DNA of 64,000 bases from Prochlorococcus sp. AG-409-L21 (GTDB lineage: Bacteria > Cyanobacteriota > Cyanobacteriia > PCC-6307 > Cyanobiaceae): the NCBI GenBank assembly GCA_003215475.1, contig QCKH01000007.1, positions 1 to 64,000 on the forward strand, read 5' to 3'. Below are positions 32,719 to 44,280 of this stretch, one piece after another. The notes beneath the pieces were generated by a model. That model worked only from the letters and a program-made list of their open reading frames with translations. It made no database searches and was not told where the DNA came from. The position numbers and the translations under genes are program-made. Numbering within the stretch: the first letter of the stretch is position 1; each line of letters opens with the position of its first letter.

Positions 32719-33735
32719 TTTTTGATCATTATTCAGTTTTATTAAATTTTTATCCCATTTAATTTGCCAATTTTCAGATAGGTTGATAGATCCTGGAGGT
32801 TTAGTGTGAGCAACTTTTTGACTTAATTCTTGAAGTTGGTTCGAAGATAAAACAGGAGCTTTCTGCTCTTGAAACCATTTTGCAAAGACAATTGCCCTAG
32901 CTGATAAGCTTAGGCTTGCAATTTTGTTTCTATTAAGTCCTTGCTTTTCTCTTATGGCTTCAATAGCAAGCTTGGTTAATTGATTTTGATCATTATTTAA
33001 ATGAGAAAGTCTAGCGGAAAGTTTTGCGATTCTAATCGTGCTTCCAGGATGGAGATTTTCAAGCACTGGCAATATTTCTTTTCTAACTCTGTTGCGAGTG
33101 AATTTAGAACTTTCATTAGAAGGATCAATCCATATTGGAATAGCAAGTTCTTGACATATTTTCAAAGTCTCTTCTCTACTAAAATTTAACATTGGTCTAA
33201 TTAGTTTAATTTTATCTTCAAGTGTTCTGCACTCTTTAAGACTACTTAAACCTCCAAGACTGCTTCCTCGAGCAAGATTCATTATAAAAGTTTCTGCTTT
33301 ATCACTTCCTGTATGACCTGTTAAAACATAATGACAAGCTAATGATGGGTTTTCCTTAGTTATAGATCTTGCTTGATTAATTAGACTTTGATAGCGCCAT
33401 TCTCTTGCTTGGTTTTCTGTAGATACCTTCTGTTTAACTGTTTTTGAACAAACAAAACTGATTTGATTGTTCTCACACCAAAGTTTGAGCTCTTGGCATA
33501 TTTGTTTGGATTTGTTATGCCATCCATGATCTCCATGCCAAACATGAATTTTCCATTCATAAATTCTTTGCAAATCAAGAATTAATTTCAGTAATGCCAT
33601 GGAATCTTGGCCACCAGAAATTGACAGTAAAAGTGTTGATCCAGGAGGAAGAAGATTGCTTTTATGTTTTAGTGACTTGTGAAGCTTTTCATGCCATTTG
33701 CTCCAGGATGTTTTTGAGTCGATAGGTAATGGCAT
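32704..33735 (-). CDS. tilS: tRNA(Ile)-lysidine synthase
   Basis: PP-loop SISGGQDSMALL; TGHTGSDKAETFIMNL. Confidence 0.95.
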   Translation of the reverse strand: MPLPIDSKTSWSKWHEKLHKSLKHKSNLLPPGSTLLLSISGGQDSMALLKLILDLQRIYEWKIHVWHGDHGWHNKSKQICQELKLWCENNQISFVCSKTVKQKVSTENQAREWRYQSLINQARSITKENPSLACHYVLTGHTGSDKAETFIMNLARGSSLGGLSSLKECRTLEDKIKLIRPMLNFSREETLKICQELAIPIWIDPSNESSKFTRNRVRKEILPVLENLHPGSTIRIAKLSARLSHLNNDQNQLTKLAIEAIREKQGLNRNKIASLSLSARAIVFAKWFQEQKAPVLSSNQLQELSQKVAHTKPPGSINLSENWQIKWDKNLIKLNNDQKLDNG

Positions 33736-33821
33736 CTTTCTTTAGCTAAATCATTAGATTGATTTTGTTTAGTTCTTGAAGTAGAACTAATATCTCTATT
33801 AGGTTATTCGTTCTGTAATTA

Positions 33822-34601
33822 ATGTCCCGTCTTCACAACCTTCCTGATGAACTTCAACAAAGTTTTTCCAAGCATTCTGTTTTGAAAGTGATTAGTGGAT
33901 TAAATAACTTTGATGAAAGTTTAGTAACTCAAATTGCAAGAGCTTCATCTATAGGTGGAGCAGATTTGCTTGATATAGCTTGTGACACTGAATTAGTGAA
34001 AGCAGCGATTAAGAACTCTCGAGTACCAATTTGTGTGAGTTCGGTTGAACCAGATTGTTTTCCAGCAGCCGTTAAAGCAGGTGCAACGATGATTGAGATA
34101 GGAAATTTTGATTCTTTTTATCCACAAGGAAGGGTTTTTGATGAAACGGAAGTCCTTGCTTTAACTAAACAAACTAGAAAATTGCTTCCTGATATTGTTT
34201 TGTCTGTCACAGTACCTCATGTCTTACCTCTAGATAAGCAGGCGAAATTAGCTTTAAATTTAATAGATGCAGGAGCAGATGTAATTCAGACTGAAGGTGG
34301 CACTAGCGCGAATCCTCATCAACCAGGTTCGATTGGACTAATTGAAAAAGCTACTCCAACATTGGCAGCTCTACATAGCATCTCTAAAAGCTTTTTGGAA
34401 GAAGGTTGTAAAGCCCCAGTTTTATGCGCTTCAGGATTATCCGAAGTAACTATTCCAATGGCTCTTTCTATAGGTGCTTCAGGAGTTGGTGTTGGTTCAG
34501 TAATTAACCGTCTTGATAATGAATTGGAAATGATTGCTATGGTGAGAACTATTCGTGAAGCAATTTGTTCGCAAAAGTCAAGAGTTTCTTCTACTAAATA
34601 A
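33822..34601 (+). CDS. DUF561 family protein (TIM-barrel-like, cyanobacterial/plastid)
   Basis: KVISGLNNFD; ASSIGGADLLDIACD; IQTEGGTSA. Confidence 0.85.
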   Translation: MSRLHNLPDELQQSFSKHSVLKVISGLNNFDESLVTQIARASSIGGADLLDIACDTELVKAAIKNSRVPICVSSVEPDCFPAAVKAGATMIEIGNFDSFYPQGRVFDETEVLALTKQTRKLLPDIVLSVTVPHVLPLDKQAKLALNLIDAGADVIQTEGGTSANPHQPGSIGLIEKATPTLAALHSISKSFLEEGCKAPVLCASGLSEVTIPMALSIGASGVGVGSVINRLDNELEMIAMVRTIREAICSQKSRVSSTK

Positions 34602-34678
34602 GATTTTAAGCAATATATCCTTGATAAAGAGTTGGTTGAATTGATATCCAACCAACAAAAATCATTTTTTCATCAATA

Positions 34679-36712
34679 ATGAGTGAATATTACTTACAAG
34701 CACCATATGAGCCCAAAGGTGATCAGCCACAAGCAATATCTAAACTCAGTGATGGAATTATTTCGGGTAAGGAATATCAAACTCTTTTAGGTGCTACTGG
34801 TACTGGTAAGACATTCACTATTGCAAATGTTATTGCTAAAACTGGTAGACCCGCATTAGTTTTAGCTCATAATAAAACTCTTGCTGCTCAACTTTGTAAT
34901 GAGTTGCGTGAATTTTTTCCTAATAATGCTGTTGAATATTTTATTTCTTATTATGACTATTATCAACCAGAAGCTTATGTTCCTGTAAGTGACACATATA
35001 TAGCAAAGACATCTTCTATTAATGAAGAAATAGATATGCTTAGACATTCTGCTACTCGCTCTTTATTTGAACGTGATGATGTCATTGTAGTTGCTTCAAT
35101 TAGTTGTATTTACGGATTGGGTATTCCTAGTGAATATTTAAAAGCAGCTATTAAATTTCATGTAGGACAAGAGTTAAATATTCGATCTTCTTTGAGAGAA
35201 TTAGTTAATAATCAATATTTTCGTAATGATGTTGAAATTTCTCGTGGGAAATTTAGAGTTAGAGGGGATGTATTGGAGATTGGACCTGCTTATGATGACA
35301 GATTAGTTAGAATAGAATTGTTTGGTGATGAAGTTGAAGCAATTAGGTTTGTTGATCCAATAACTGGAAGTATTTTAGAGAGTCTTGAATCAATTAGTAT
35401 TTATCCAGCAAAACACTTTGTCACTCCAAAAGATAGGCTATTAATTGCAATAGAGTCAATTAAAAAGGAATTAAAAGAACAATTAGATTTTTTTAATAAA
35501 GAGGGCAAACTGCTTGAAGCTCAGAGATTGGAGCAAAGGACAAAATATGATTTAGAGATGTTAAGAGAGGTTGGATATTGTAATGGTGTAGAAAATTATG
35601 CGCGACATTTATCTGGCAGAAATCCAGGCTCGCCTCCAGAATGCCTGATTGATTATTTTCCTAAGGATTGGTTATTAGTTGTTGATGAAAGTCATGTTAC
35701 TTGTTCGCAATTAATTGCTATGTATAACGGTGATCAATCTAGAAAGAAAGTTCTCATAGATCATGGCTTTCGATTACCTAGTGCTGCTGATAATCGTCCA
35801 TTAAAAGCAGAAGAGTTTTGGATGAAGGCTAATCAAACAGTTTTTATTAGTGCCACGCCAGGAAAGTGGGAATTAGGAATTAGTGATCAGGATATTGTTG
35901 AACAAGTTATTAGACCGACAGGTGTATTAGATCCATTGGTAGAAGTACGTCCTACAAAAGGTCAAGTTGAAGATTTATTGGAAGAGATTAGTAAAAGAAC
36001 TGCTAAGGATCAAAGGGTTTTGATTACTACTTTAACTAAAAGGATGGCAGAGGACTTAACTGATTACTTATCTGAAAATAATGTTAGAGTTCGGTATCTT
36101 CATTCTGAGATTCATTCCATTGAAAGAATAGAGATAATTCAAGATTTAAGAATTGGAGAATATGATGTTTTAGTAGGAGTAAATTTATTAAGAGAAGGTT
36201 TAGATCTACCAGAAGTTTCTTTAGTAGTAATCTTAGATGCTGATAAAGAGGGTTTTTTACGTGCTGAAAGGTCCTTAATTCAAACAATAGGAAGAGCTGC
36301 TCGGCATGTTGAAGGAATGGCTTTGCTTTATGCAGATAACATGACTGATTCTATGGCGAATGCAATTAATGAAACTGAAAGAAGAAGACTGATTCAGGAC
36401 TCTTATAATAAGGAGAATAATATTACTCCTAAGCCAGCAGGTAAAAAAGCTAACAACTCAATACTTTCTTTTTTAGAACTTTCTCGAAGGTTGCAAAAGG
36501 AAGGTGTTGATAATGATTTAATAGAAATAGCTGGTAATGTAGTTGAGGATTTAAAATCTAGTAATAATAAGGATATACCTATTGAATCTTTACCTGAATT
36601 GATTGATGAATTAGAAATTAAAATGAAGCAAGCTGCTAAAGATTTGGATTTTGAAAAAGCTACAAAATTGAGAGATAAAATTTATGAGTTTAGGAAGAAA
36701 TTAATTAGATAA
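34679..36712 (+). CDS. uvrB: UvrABC system protein B
   Basis: [30 protein letters not shown]-terminal UVR domain. Confidence 0.98.
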   Translation: MSEYYLQAPYEPKGDQPQAISKLSDGIISGKEYQTLLGATGTGKTFTIANVIAKTGRPALVLAHNKTLAAQLCNELREFFPNNAVEYFISYYDYYQPEAYVPVSDTYIAKTSSINEEIDMLRHSATRSLFERDDVIVVASISCIYGLGIPSEYLKAAIKFHVGQELNIRSSLRELVNNQYFRNDVEISRGKFRVRGDVLEIGPAYDDRLVRIELFGDEVEAIRFVDPITGSILESLESISIYPAKHFVTPKDRLLIAIESIKKELKEQLDFFNKEGKLLEAQRLEQRTKYDLEMLREVGYCNGVENYARHLSGRNPGSPPECLIDYFPKDWLLVVDESHVTCSQLIAMYNGDQSRKKVLIDHGFRLPSAADNRPLKAEEFWMKANQTVFISATPGKWELGISDQDIVEQVIRPTGVLDPLVEVRPTKGQVEDLLEEISKRTAKDQRVLITTLTKRMAEDLTDYLSENNVRVRYLHSEIHSIERIEIIQDLRIGEYDVLVGVNLLREGLDLPEVSLVVILDADKEGFLRAERSLIQTIGRAARHVEGMALLYADNMTDSMANAINETERRRLIQDSYNKENNITPKPAGKKANNSILSFLELSRRLQKEGVDNDLIEIAGNVVEDLKSSNNKDIPIESLPELIDELEIKMKQAAKDLDFEKATKLRDKIYEFRKKLIR

Positions 36713-36730
36713 TTGTATGAAATTCTTAAA

Positions 36731-38485
36731 CTATGATTTATTCAGCTCAAAGAAATTATGAACTTCTTGAAGCGCTTTAGTTCCATCCTTCTCAGACACA
36801 ATACACGTGGTCCTTATCTCACTAGTAGCAATCATCTTGATATTAATATTTGCATTTGCTAAAGCTCTAAACATCTTCCCAGCAGTTCCTATGCTAGATG
36901 CCATTCCTGCTCCAACAGCACTAATTTTTACTATTGAGGAACCATCTTCAATGACAGTATTAGGCCACATTTTTAAGAGTGGTGTTAATGCATCATCAGC
37001 ATTTATCCTGTCAGATTTTTCTAATGTAAAGCTTATAATCTTACCATTTTTATCTGTAATCCTTTCTGATTGAACAATAGTATCTAAGCTAATTCCAGAA
37101 TTAGCAAATGATTTACATATAATAGCTGCTGAGCCTGGAATATCAGGAATATTAATGACACTAACTTGCACTTGATTTGGATCTAATGCAATTCCTCGAA
37201 CTTCAGGTTCTCCAGTTGATTCATTTTTTGGATTTTTTGTAATTTGATTTTCTTTTAGATCAAAAATTTCACTTACACACCTAAGTCCTTTTGTTCCTAA
37301 TTCTGAATTTATAACACAACTAACTTTTACTTCACTAGTTGCTATTAGTCTGAGATTGATTCCAGACATTGATAAAGACTCAAAGAACTTTGCTGCAATT
37401 CCAGGCCTGCCCATTATCCCTGCACCTCTAATACTTAATTTCGCCATTTGACCTTGAGTTGTTAATTCTCCTCCTAACTTTTTAATTAGCTTTTCACATA
37501 ATGATTTAGTTATTTCGAGTTGCTCTTCAGAAATAGTAAAAGTTATATCATTACTGGCACCATGATGTGTTGATTGAATAATTAGATCTACGTTTATTCC
37601 TCCAGCAGATAGAGTCTCAAATAAATCTGCTGCAATTCCAGGTTGATCTGGAATATGTGATAGTCCAATAACTGCTTGATTTTCAACTAATTCAATTCCA
37701 TTAACAGGACGACTAAGTTCTAATCCTTTCTTACCTAATGATTTTTTCACTTCACTTGTAAGAATAGTCCCTGCATGATTATCCCAGCTAGAACGAACTA
37801 CAAGATTTACTCCATAATTTCTGGCTATTTCTACTGCTCGTGGATGCAATACCGCTGCTCCCAGACTAGCTAATTCAAGCATTTCATCACAACTCACTTT
37901 TTTCATGAGTTGTGCATCACTAACTTTGCGTGGGTCAGTGGTGAAAACTCCAGGCACATCGGTATATATCTCACATAAATCAGCATTCAGAGCTGTTGCC
38001 AGTGCGACGGCTGAGGTATCGGAGCCACCGCGACCTAATGTTGTGATCTCCGCAGTTTTCCCACTACTTGTTCCTTGAAAGCCTGCAACTACTACAACTT
38101 GACCAGCAGCAATTAACTCTTTAATTTTCTCAGTTTTTATTTCAAGAATTCTGGCTTTTCCATGCTTTGATTCAGTAATGATCCCCACTTGTGCCCCTGT
38201 CAGTGATTTAGCAGGAATACCTATTTCTTGAAGAGCAATTGCCAGTAGAGCTATTGTGACTTGCTCTCCAGTGGAAATAAGCATATCCATTTCTCGAGCA
38301 CACGGATTATTGCTGATTTCGGAGGCTAGTTGTGTTAACTCGTCGGTACTATCGCCCATTGCTGAAACAACAACTACGATGTCATTTCCACTCTGTCTGC
38401 ATAATGCAATTCTTTTTGCAACTGCTTTAATGCGCTCAACATTGCCAACAGAGGTGCCACCAAATTTTTGCACCAAAAGAGTCAT
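36731..38485 (-). CDS. lysC: Aspartate kinase
   Basis: VQKFGGTSVGNVERIKAVA; multiple ACT domains. Confidence 0.97.
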   Translation of the reverse strand: MTLLVQKFGGTSVGNVERIKAVAKRIALCRQSGNDIVVVVSAMGDSTDELTQLASEISNNPCAREMDMLISTGEQVTIALLAIALQEIGIPAKSLTGAQVGIITESKHGKARILEIKTEKIKELIAAGQVVVVAGFQGTSSGKTAEITTLGRGGSDTSAVALATALNADLCEIYTDVPGVFTTDPRKVSDAQLMKKVSCDEMLELASLGAAVLHPRAVEIARNYGVNLVVRSSWDNHAGTILTSEVKKSLGKKGLELSRPVNGIELVENQAVIGLSHIPDQPGIAADLFETLSAGGINVDLIIQSTHHGASNDITFTISEEQLEITKSLCEKLIKKLGGELTTQGQMAKLSIRGAGIMGRPGIAAKFFESLSMSGINLRLIATSEVKVSCVINSELGTKGLRCVSEIFDLKENQITKNPKNESTGEPEVRGIALDPNQVQVSVINIPDIPGSAAIICKSFANSGISLDTIVQSERITDKNGKIISFTLEKSDRINADDALTPLLKMWPNTVIEDGSSIVKISAVGAGMASSIGTAGKMFRALANANINIKMIATSEIRTTCIVSEKDGTKALQEVHNFFELNKS

Positions 38486-38533
38486 TGATTTAGGTATTTA
38501 AGAATTTGATTCTTCAAGGAATGGCTCATTAAC

Positions 38534-39538
38534 TCAGCATTTTATTAGTAGACCATCTCTAAAGGCATTCTTGGGGTGAACACCTTTTTTTAATAATGCT
38601 TCTATCTCTAATATTTTGTTGAGAAGTTCAATAAAAAATATAGGTGTTTTTCCTTGTATTTGTTTACGAATCACATAAACTCGCTTTGGATTTGCAATGC
38701 CTGCTTGCTTAGCAATAAAACTTACGTCTTTTTGCTTTTCTTTTTCTAAAAGGCTTACCCAAAGCCAACCTCTTACTTGGGTGGTTAATGAAGCAATGAT
38801 TTTGAGTGCTGGTTCCCCTTGATTTAACAATGAATCAATTCTTCTGATAGCGTGGCCCCAATTGTTTGAAAGAAGACAGTCACCAATTTGAAAAGTGTTG
38901 CTTGAAATGCCATGAATAAGTTCGTTGACCGTTTTCTTGTGAATGAGAATTCTTTCATTTCTATTTCCTTTTAGCTTTGCTTCTTCTAAAAGAACTAGTT
39001 TCTGTAGTTCTATTGAAACTCTTTGAATGTCATTACCTAAAACTTCTAATAAGGCAAAAATCGTATCATCATTCAATAGGATATTCATTTGATCAGCAAT
39101 TCTTTGGATATATTTTTTTTGACCTTGTTCGTCCCAGATAGCTGGTAGTGAGAAATTTTTTTCTGTTGCTTGTTTGGTTTTAATTAGATTATTGATTAAT
39201 TTTGTTGTTTTTAAACGATTATCTGGTTTGTTTTGATTATTTAAGATTAAATGACTGTTCTCTGGAATGACATTGACTACACTTTCAAAATGCTTCGCAA
39301 GTTCCGGTGAACATCCATTGCAAAATGGACTTCTTTTCAAAAGAACTATTCTTTCACCACAACAAAAGGGAGGAGTACGAACTTCTTCAAGCGCTTGATG
39401 GGATTGGGTAGGGTTTTGACCATCCAATCGACTTAAGTTGATGCTGCTCCAATTACTATCAACTTTATTCTTAATGAACTTTTCGATTGATCTATCAATA
39501 CAACCAAAGTCATCACCCCATATCAAATGTATTGGCAT
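38534..39538 (-). CDS. holA: DNA polymerase III subunit delta
   Basis: 334 aa; MPIHLIWGDDFGCIDRSI; HolA-like architecture. Confidence 0.85.
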   Translation of the reverse strand: MPIHLIWGDDFGCIDRSIEKFIKNKVDSNWSSINLSRLDGQNPTQSHQALEEVRTPPFCCGERIVLLKRSPFCNGCSPELAKHFESVVNVIPENSHLILNNQNKPDNRLKTTKLINNLIKTKQATEKNFSLPAIWDEQGQKKYIQRIADQMNILLNDDTIFALLEVLGNDIQRVSIELQKLVLLEEAKLKGNRNERILIHKKTVNELIHGISSNTFQIGDCLLSNNWGHAIRRIDSLLNQGEPALKIIASLTTQVRGWLWVSLLEKEKQKDVSFIAKQAGIANPKRVYVIRKQIQGKTPIFFIELLNKILEIEALLKKGVHPKNAFRDGLLIKC

Positions 39539-39603
39539 GACAAATAAATTATTTGATTTTTATAAATCATGGCTGAAAAATTCTTTTTGCGACAGAAAAA
39601 GTG

Positions 39604-40227
39604 ATGACAATTGATCATCCAATTTTTCTTCAAAGCCTACGATATATTCGTAGAAGGTTGCATTGCACAGAATTAGATGGTTTAGAAACACAAGTGCTTG
39701 AAAGATTAATCCATTCAAGTGGTGATTTTAGTATCCAAAACGACTTGAAATTTTCTCCAAATGCATGCCTTTTAGGAGTATCTGCATTACAAGCTGGTGC
39801 ACCAATTTTGACTGATACTTTTATGGCTGCTGCTGCTGTGACTCCAATGGCTTCGAAAACATTGAAAACTGCAGTACATTGTATGTTGGATTGGGCCCCT
39901 TCTAAAGATGAGAAAGGTTCTACTAGAACTGCCCTTGGTTTAGAAAAAGCATGGAATGATTTATCAAAGAAAACATCTAGACACCAATCACCATTGGTTT
40001 TATTTGGAAGTGCTCCTAAAGCTTTAGAACTTTTACTAGATCTAATTTCTGAAGGGAAAAATAAACCTAGTCTAATTATTGGTATGCCAGTAGGATTTAT
40101 TAGTGTACTTGAAAGTAAAAAACGACTTTCTAAAACAGATTTACCACAGATAAGAATAGATGGCCATCGAGGAGGAGCTGCTATGGCTTCGGCAACTGTT
40201 AATGCTTTATTAAGAGCTTCTCTTTGA
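39604..40227 (+). CDS. cobH: Precorrin-8X methylmutase
   Basis: GAPILTDTFMAAAAV; IGMPVGFISVLESK; ORF track starts at GTG 39601, immediately followed by ATG. Confidence 0.92.
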   Translation: MTIDHPIFLQSLRYIRRRLHCTELDGLETQVLERLIHSSGDFSIQNDLKFSPNACLLGVSALQAGAPILTDTFMAAAAVTPMASKTLKTAVHCMLDWAPSKDEKGSTRTALGLEKAWNDLSKKTSRHQSPLVLFGSAPKALELLLDLISEGKNKPSLIIGMPVGFISVLESKKRLSKTDLPQIRIDGHRGGAAMASATVNALLRASL

Positions 40228-40249
40228 TGGTTAAGAATTTAAATTAGTA

Positions 40250-43021
40250 TTAATTGCTATTTTTGGTTTCTAATTTTTGGAGGATTGTACGAGCTCTGCT
40301 AATTACTTTTTGAGGGACACCAGCTAAGCGAGCTGCTTCAATTCCATAACTTCTATTTGAACCGCCTGGAATCACCTGGTGGAGAAACGATAGCTCTTCT
40401 CCAGTTTCTTTTACAAGAACTTGATAATTAATCACATTTTCTAATTGCTTGGATAAATCATTTAGTTCGTGATAGTGAGTTGCAAATATTGTTCTGCTTC
40501 TGATCTTCTCTGCAAGGAATTCACTTACTGACCATGCTATAGAAAGGCCATCAAATGTAGATGTACCTCGACCAATTTCATCTAAAAGAACTAAAGACCT
40601 TTCAGTGGCTTGATTTAATATGAAAGCAGTTTCTGTCATTTCAACCATAAAAGTTGATTGGCCTGCTGCTAAATCATCTACAGCACCAACCCTTGTAAAT
40701 AATTTATCAGCAATGCTAATTGTAGCTTCTTCGGCTGGAACCCAACTCCCAATCTGTGATAATATTTGAACTAAACCAACTTGTCTTAAATAACAACTTT
40801 TGCCACTGGCGTTTGGTCCAGTTAGTATAATAAGATCGTTATCTTTACCTATTTCAATGTCATTTGGTTGAAACACTTCTTCGACTAAAATTTGTTCAAC
40901 AACGGGATGCCTGCATTTTTTAATGCTTATACTTCTTGAAGAATTTTGTTTATTATTTATAATATTTGGCGCACAATAGTTATTTGTAGCAGCTAATTGA
41001 GCTAAACCCGAAATTACATCTAGAGAAGCAATTGCTTTAGATGTTTTTCTAATAGATTGAGCAAATTTCCCTACTTCTTCTCTAAGTTTGCAAAATAATT
41101 CATACTCCCTGTTCGCGACTTTTAATTTTAAATAAAGGATTTTACCTTCTCTTTCTTTTAACTCTGGCGTGATAAATCTTTCTTCATTAGCTAAAGTTTG
41201 CCTTCTAATCCAATGTTGAGGGACATTGTTTGCTTTTGATTTTCTTACGGCTAGGAAATAGCCAAATGTTCTATGATACTGCAGCTTTAAATTGTTATTT
41301 CCACTATTTTCTCTTTCTTTTAATTCTTGACTACTTAACCATTGATTTTGATCATCAAGTTGATTTCTAAGACCATCTAATATTGGATCTACCCCATCAT
41401 AAATTAAGTTTCCTTCTGTAATATTTAGAGGAGGATTATCTATTAACTCATTTTTAATTTTATGGGCTATTTTTAATAGCTTAGGGTCTATATCTTTAAT
41501 TTCTGATAACCAGTTAGGTAGATTAATAGAAAGAGTTTTTAGATGTGATGATAAATTCGGTAATTTTTGCAAACTATCTGCGATAGCAATAAGGTCTCTT
41601 CCGCCTGCTTGTCCTGCACTTGCTCTACCAGAAAGCCTTTCAAGGTCTCCCATGGCTCTTAATAAATTGCGCAGAACTTGCCTGAGTGATCTCTTTTCTA
41701 CTAATAAACTGACAATATTTTGTCTTGCAAGAATTTCATTTGTATTTACTAGAGGGTTCTCTAACCAACGTCTTAGGCATCTGCCACCCATTGCCGTAAG
41801 GGTATGGTCAATAGCCCATAAAAGAGATCCTTGAAATTGCCCATCTCTTTGTGTTTTTGTTATTTCAAGATTTCTTCTCGTTTGTGAGTCAATTATTAAT
41901 GATTCAGTTGAGAAGTTTATTTTTGGAAACTCTAAATTAACTGGAGAAGTCCTACTGTCAGTTTTAATTGTAATTGGATTTGTTTCATATAAATATCCTA
42001 AAAGTCCTCCGGCAGCTCGCTGAGATAACTTTAATTCATTAAGACCAAGACCATCAACACTAGTTATCTTGTAATGTTTTTTTAGGATTGCTTTAGCTTC
42101 TTGAAGACTAAAGGAAGTTTTTGTTTTTTGAGTTAATTTTATATTTTTGGATTTCCATTTTTGATAGATTTTATCTTCTAATTGTTCAAAAATAATTTCT
42201 GAAGCTTCTATATTCAATAAATCTTGTTCTAGGAAATCTATGTCATTACCTTCTTTAACAATAAATTCGCCTGTACTTATATCAGCACTAGCTAAACCCC
42301 ATGTGACATCTGTATTTTCAGAATTTTTTTCAATTACAACTGCTGCTAACCAATTATTTTTTTTGGCTTGCAGCATTCCTTCTTCCAGGATTGTCCCAGG
42401 AGTAAGAATTCTTGTGATTCCTCTTTTGAGGAGCTTGCCTTCTTTATTAGCAATACTTTCTAGTTGATCACATATCGCTACTGAGTATCCTTTTTGTATA
42501 AGTGTTGAGCAGTAACGTTCTGATGCATGATGAGGTATACCTGCCATAGGTACTCTCCCAATCGTTTTGCCACCTTCTTTGCTAGTAAGAGTGAGCTCTA
42601 ATATTTGCGATAAATTGATTGCATCTTCAAAGAAGCATTCAAAAAAATCTCCAAGTCTATATAGCAAAACTCTATCTGGATTTTTAGTTTTAAGGTCTAC
42701 ATAGTGACGAAGTACAGTAGTTAGTTTGCTTTTATCAACCTGACTATGATGAGTCCATGAACGCAATTCATCATTAGAATCATTTTTCTGACTGTCTAAA
42801 GAGATTTTTAGCTTTTCTTGAGATTGTTTCCGCTTTCTAGGTCTAGTTTTTGCATCTTTGATTAGTGATTCTTCATTGACATTTGAATCTTCAAGATTAT
42901 TTGTATTTTGTAACGAGGAAGTATTAAGTAGTTTGTTTTGGGATTCAACAAACAAATTTCCCTGTAAAGGTCTGCTTTCGGCAGTCATAGATGCTTTTCT
43001 GCCATGGTGTTTAGTTCGCAT
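40250..43021 (-). CDS. mutS: DNA mismatch repair protein MutS
   Basis: DFFECFFEDA; LTGPNASGKSCYLRQVGL; LLDEIGRGTSTFDGLSIAW; N-terminal extension, start uncertain. Confidence 0.96.
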   Translation of the reverse strand: MRTKHHGRKASMTAESRPLQGNLFVESQNKLLNTSSLQNTNNLEDSNVNEESLIKDAKTRPRKRKQSQEKLKISLDSQKNDSNDELRSWTHHSQVDKSKLTTVLRHYVDLKTKNPDRVLLYRLGDFFECFFEDAINLSQILELTLTSKEGGKTIGRVPMAGIPHHASERYCSTLIQKGYSVAICDQLESIANKEGKLLKRGITRILTPGTILEEGMLQAKKNNWLAAVVIEKNSENTDVTWGLASADISTGEFIVKEGNDIDFLEQDLLNIEASEIIFEQLEDKIYQKWKSKNIKLTQKTKTSFSLQEAKAILKKHYKITSVDGLGLNELKLSQRAAGGLLGYLYETNPITIKTDSRTSPVNLEFPKINFSTESLIIDSQTRRNLEITKTQRDGQFQGSLLWAIDHTLTAMGGRCLRRWLENPLVNTNEILARQNIVSLLVEKRSLRQVLRNLLRAMGDLERLSGRASAGQAGGRDLIAIADSLQKLPNLSSHLKTLSINLPNWLSEIKDIDPKLLKIAHKIKNELIDNPPLNITEGNLIYDGVDPILDGLRNQLDDQNQWLSSQELKERENSGNNNLKLQYHRTFGYFLAVRKSKANNVPQHWIRRQTLANEERFITPELKEREGKILYLKLKVANREYELFCKLREEVGKFAQSIRKTSKAIASLDVISGLAQLAATNNYCAPNIINNKQNSSRSISIKKCRHPVVEQILVEEVFQPNDIEIGKDNDLIILTGPNASGKSCYLRQVGLVQILSQIGSWVPAEEATISIADKLFTRVGAVDDLAAGQSTFMVEMTETAFILNQATERSLVLLDEIGRGTSTFDGLSIAWSVSEFLAEKIRSRTIFATHYHELNDLSKQLENVINYQVLVKETGEELSFLHQVIPGGSNRSYGIEAARLAGVPQKVISRARTILQKLETKNSN

Positions 43022-43150
43022 CGTAAAGCCCTTTTCATGTTTTGGATGTGAAGGCTCGCGACAACCATCGACATCTTTGTAAAAAATGTCCTTTCTCGTG
43101 TGAAAATAGTCCCATTGAAAAGAGCATTTGCTCCATCGCGCCCATTCCCC

Positions 43151-43348
43151 ATGCAGGTACTTAGTTCTGTTGCTATTAACGCCCTTCTATTTGCTTCACT
43201 CTTATTAGTTGTTGGTGTTCCAGTGCTTTATATGACTCAATCTGATCCTCAAGACCGTCGCAATGGGGAGATTAAGAAAATAGAAATAATTGGTGGGGTC
43301 TGGTTCCACCTTGTTTTATTAAACGGTTTACTTGACTTCTTTGTTTGA
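43151..43348 (+). CDS. psbZ: Photosystem II reaction centre protein Z
   Basis: 65 aa, two TM helices, LLVVGVPVLYMTQ; likely ATG at 43151 (MQVLSS...) inside the longer ORF-track entry 43100-43348. Confidence 0.85.
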   Translation: MQVLSSVAINALLFASLLLVVGVPVLYMTQSDPQDRRNGEIKKIEIIGGVWFHLVLLNGLLDFFV

Positions 43349-43404
43349 ATTTGAACACGTTGCATGCGAAAGTGGATATCAATTGGAGTTTTGGTTAGTT
43401 AGAC

Positions 43405-43881
43405 ATGGTTTCCATTGAAGGACGTTTTACCGAAGCGTCTGATTTGAAAGTAGGAGTTGTTGCAGCTCGTTTCAATGACTTAATTACTAATAAACTGCTG
43501 AGTGGTTGTCTTGACTGTCTCAGTCGTCATGGTATAGATATTTCTGAATCCAGTAGTCAATTAGATGTTGCGTGGGTTCCAGGGTCTTTTGAATTACCTT
43601 TGGTTTGCCAATCTCTAGCAAGAACTGGTCGATATCAAGTATTGATTACACTGGGTGCAGTTATTCGAGGAGATACTCCTCATTTTGATGTTGTTATTAA
43701 TGAATCTAGTAAAGGTATTGCAGCAGTCTCAAGAGAGACAGGGGTTCCAATAATTTTTGGGGTTCTAACAACCGATACTATGCAACAAGCTTTAGAAAGA
43801 GCTGGAATTAAAAGCAATCTTGGCTGGAATTATGCTTTGCAAGCTATTGAAATGGGTTCTTTAATGAAATCCTTGAATTGA
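43405..43881 (+). CDS. ribH: 6,7-dimethyl-8-ribityllumazine synthase
   Basis: [35 protein letters not shown]. Confidence 0.97.
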   Translation: MVSIEGRFTEASDLKVGVVAARFNDLITNKLLSGCLDCLSRHGIDISESSSQLDVAWVPGSFELPLVCQSLARTGRYQVLITLGAVIRGDTPHFDVVINESSKGIAAVSRETGVPIIFGVLTTDTMQQALERAGIKSNLGWNYALQAIEMGSLMKSLN

Positions 43882-43971
43882 TTATCGCGTATCAATTGGA
43901 AGTATTCATTGACCATCTCCCCATTTTTAAGGCATGCTGCTTAAAAGAACTTTATTTCTTACTTAACTAAT

Positions 43972-44043
43972 GCGGATGTAGCTCAGTGGTAGAGCATCTC
44001 CTTGCCAAGGAGAGGGTCGAGAGTTCGAATCTCTTCATCCGCT
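43972..44043 (+). tRNA. tRNA-Gly (anticodon GCC)
   Basis: Cloverleaf: acceptor gcggatg/catccgc, anticodon stem-loop ctccttGCCaaggag, T-loop gttcgaat; CCA not encoded. Confidence 0.97.
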
Positions 44044-44280
44044 TTGAAAATCTTTGTTTTTTAAAAGATATTTGTCTTGCCTAGCTAGAGATATTAATTT
44101 TTCTGTTGAACAAATACATATTAATTTCAGTAGTAATCTTTCCAATTAAAACCACTATTTTTTAGTATTATTACTAATTAAGTCTTCCTTCAAATCTAGG
44201 CTATTATTTAATTCTATTCCTTTTAGCTTGCAAAATATCTATTCGTTTTCTCTTAGCAGGAGAGAGGCAATCATTTCTAT

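Noticed and set aside
43925-43946. ttttaag-gcatgctg-cttaaaa repeat between ribH and tRNA-Gly
   Set aside because: 7-bp AT-rich stem; possible weak ribH terminator but not supportable alone.
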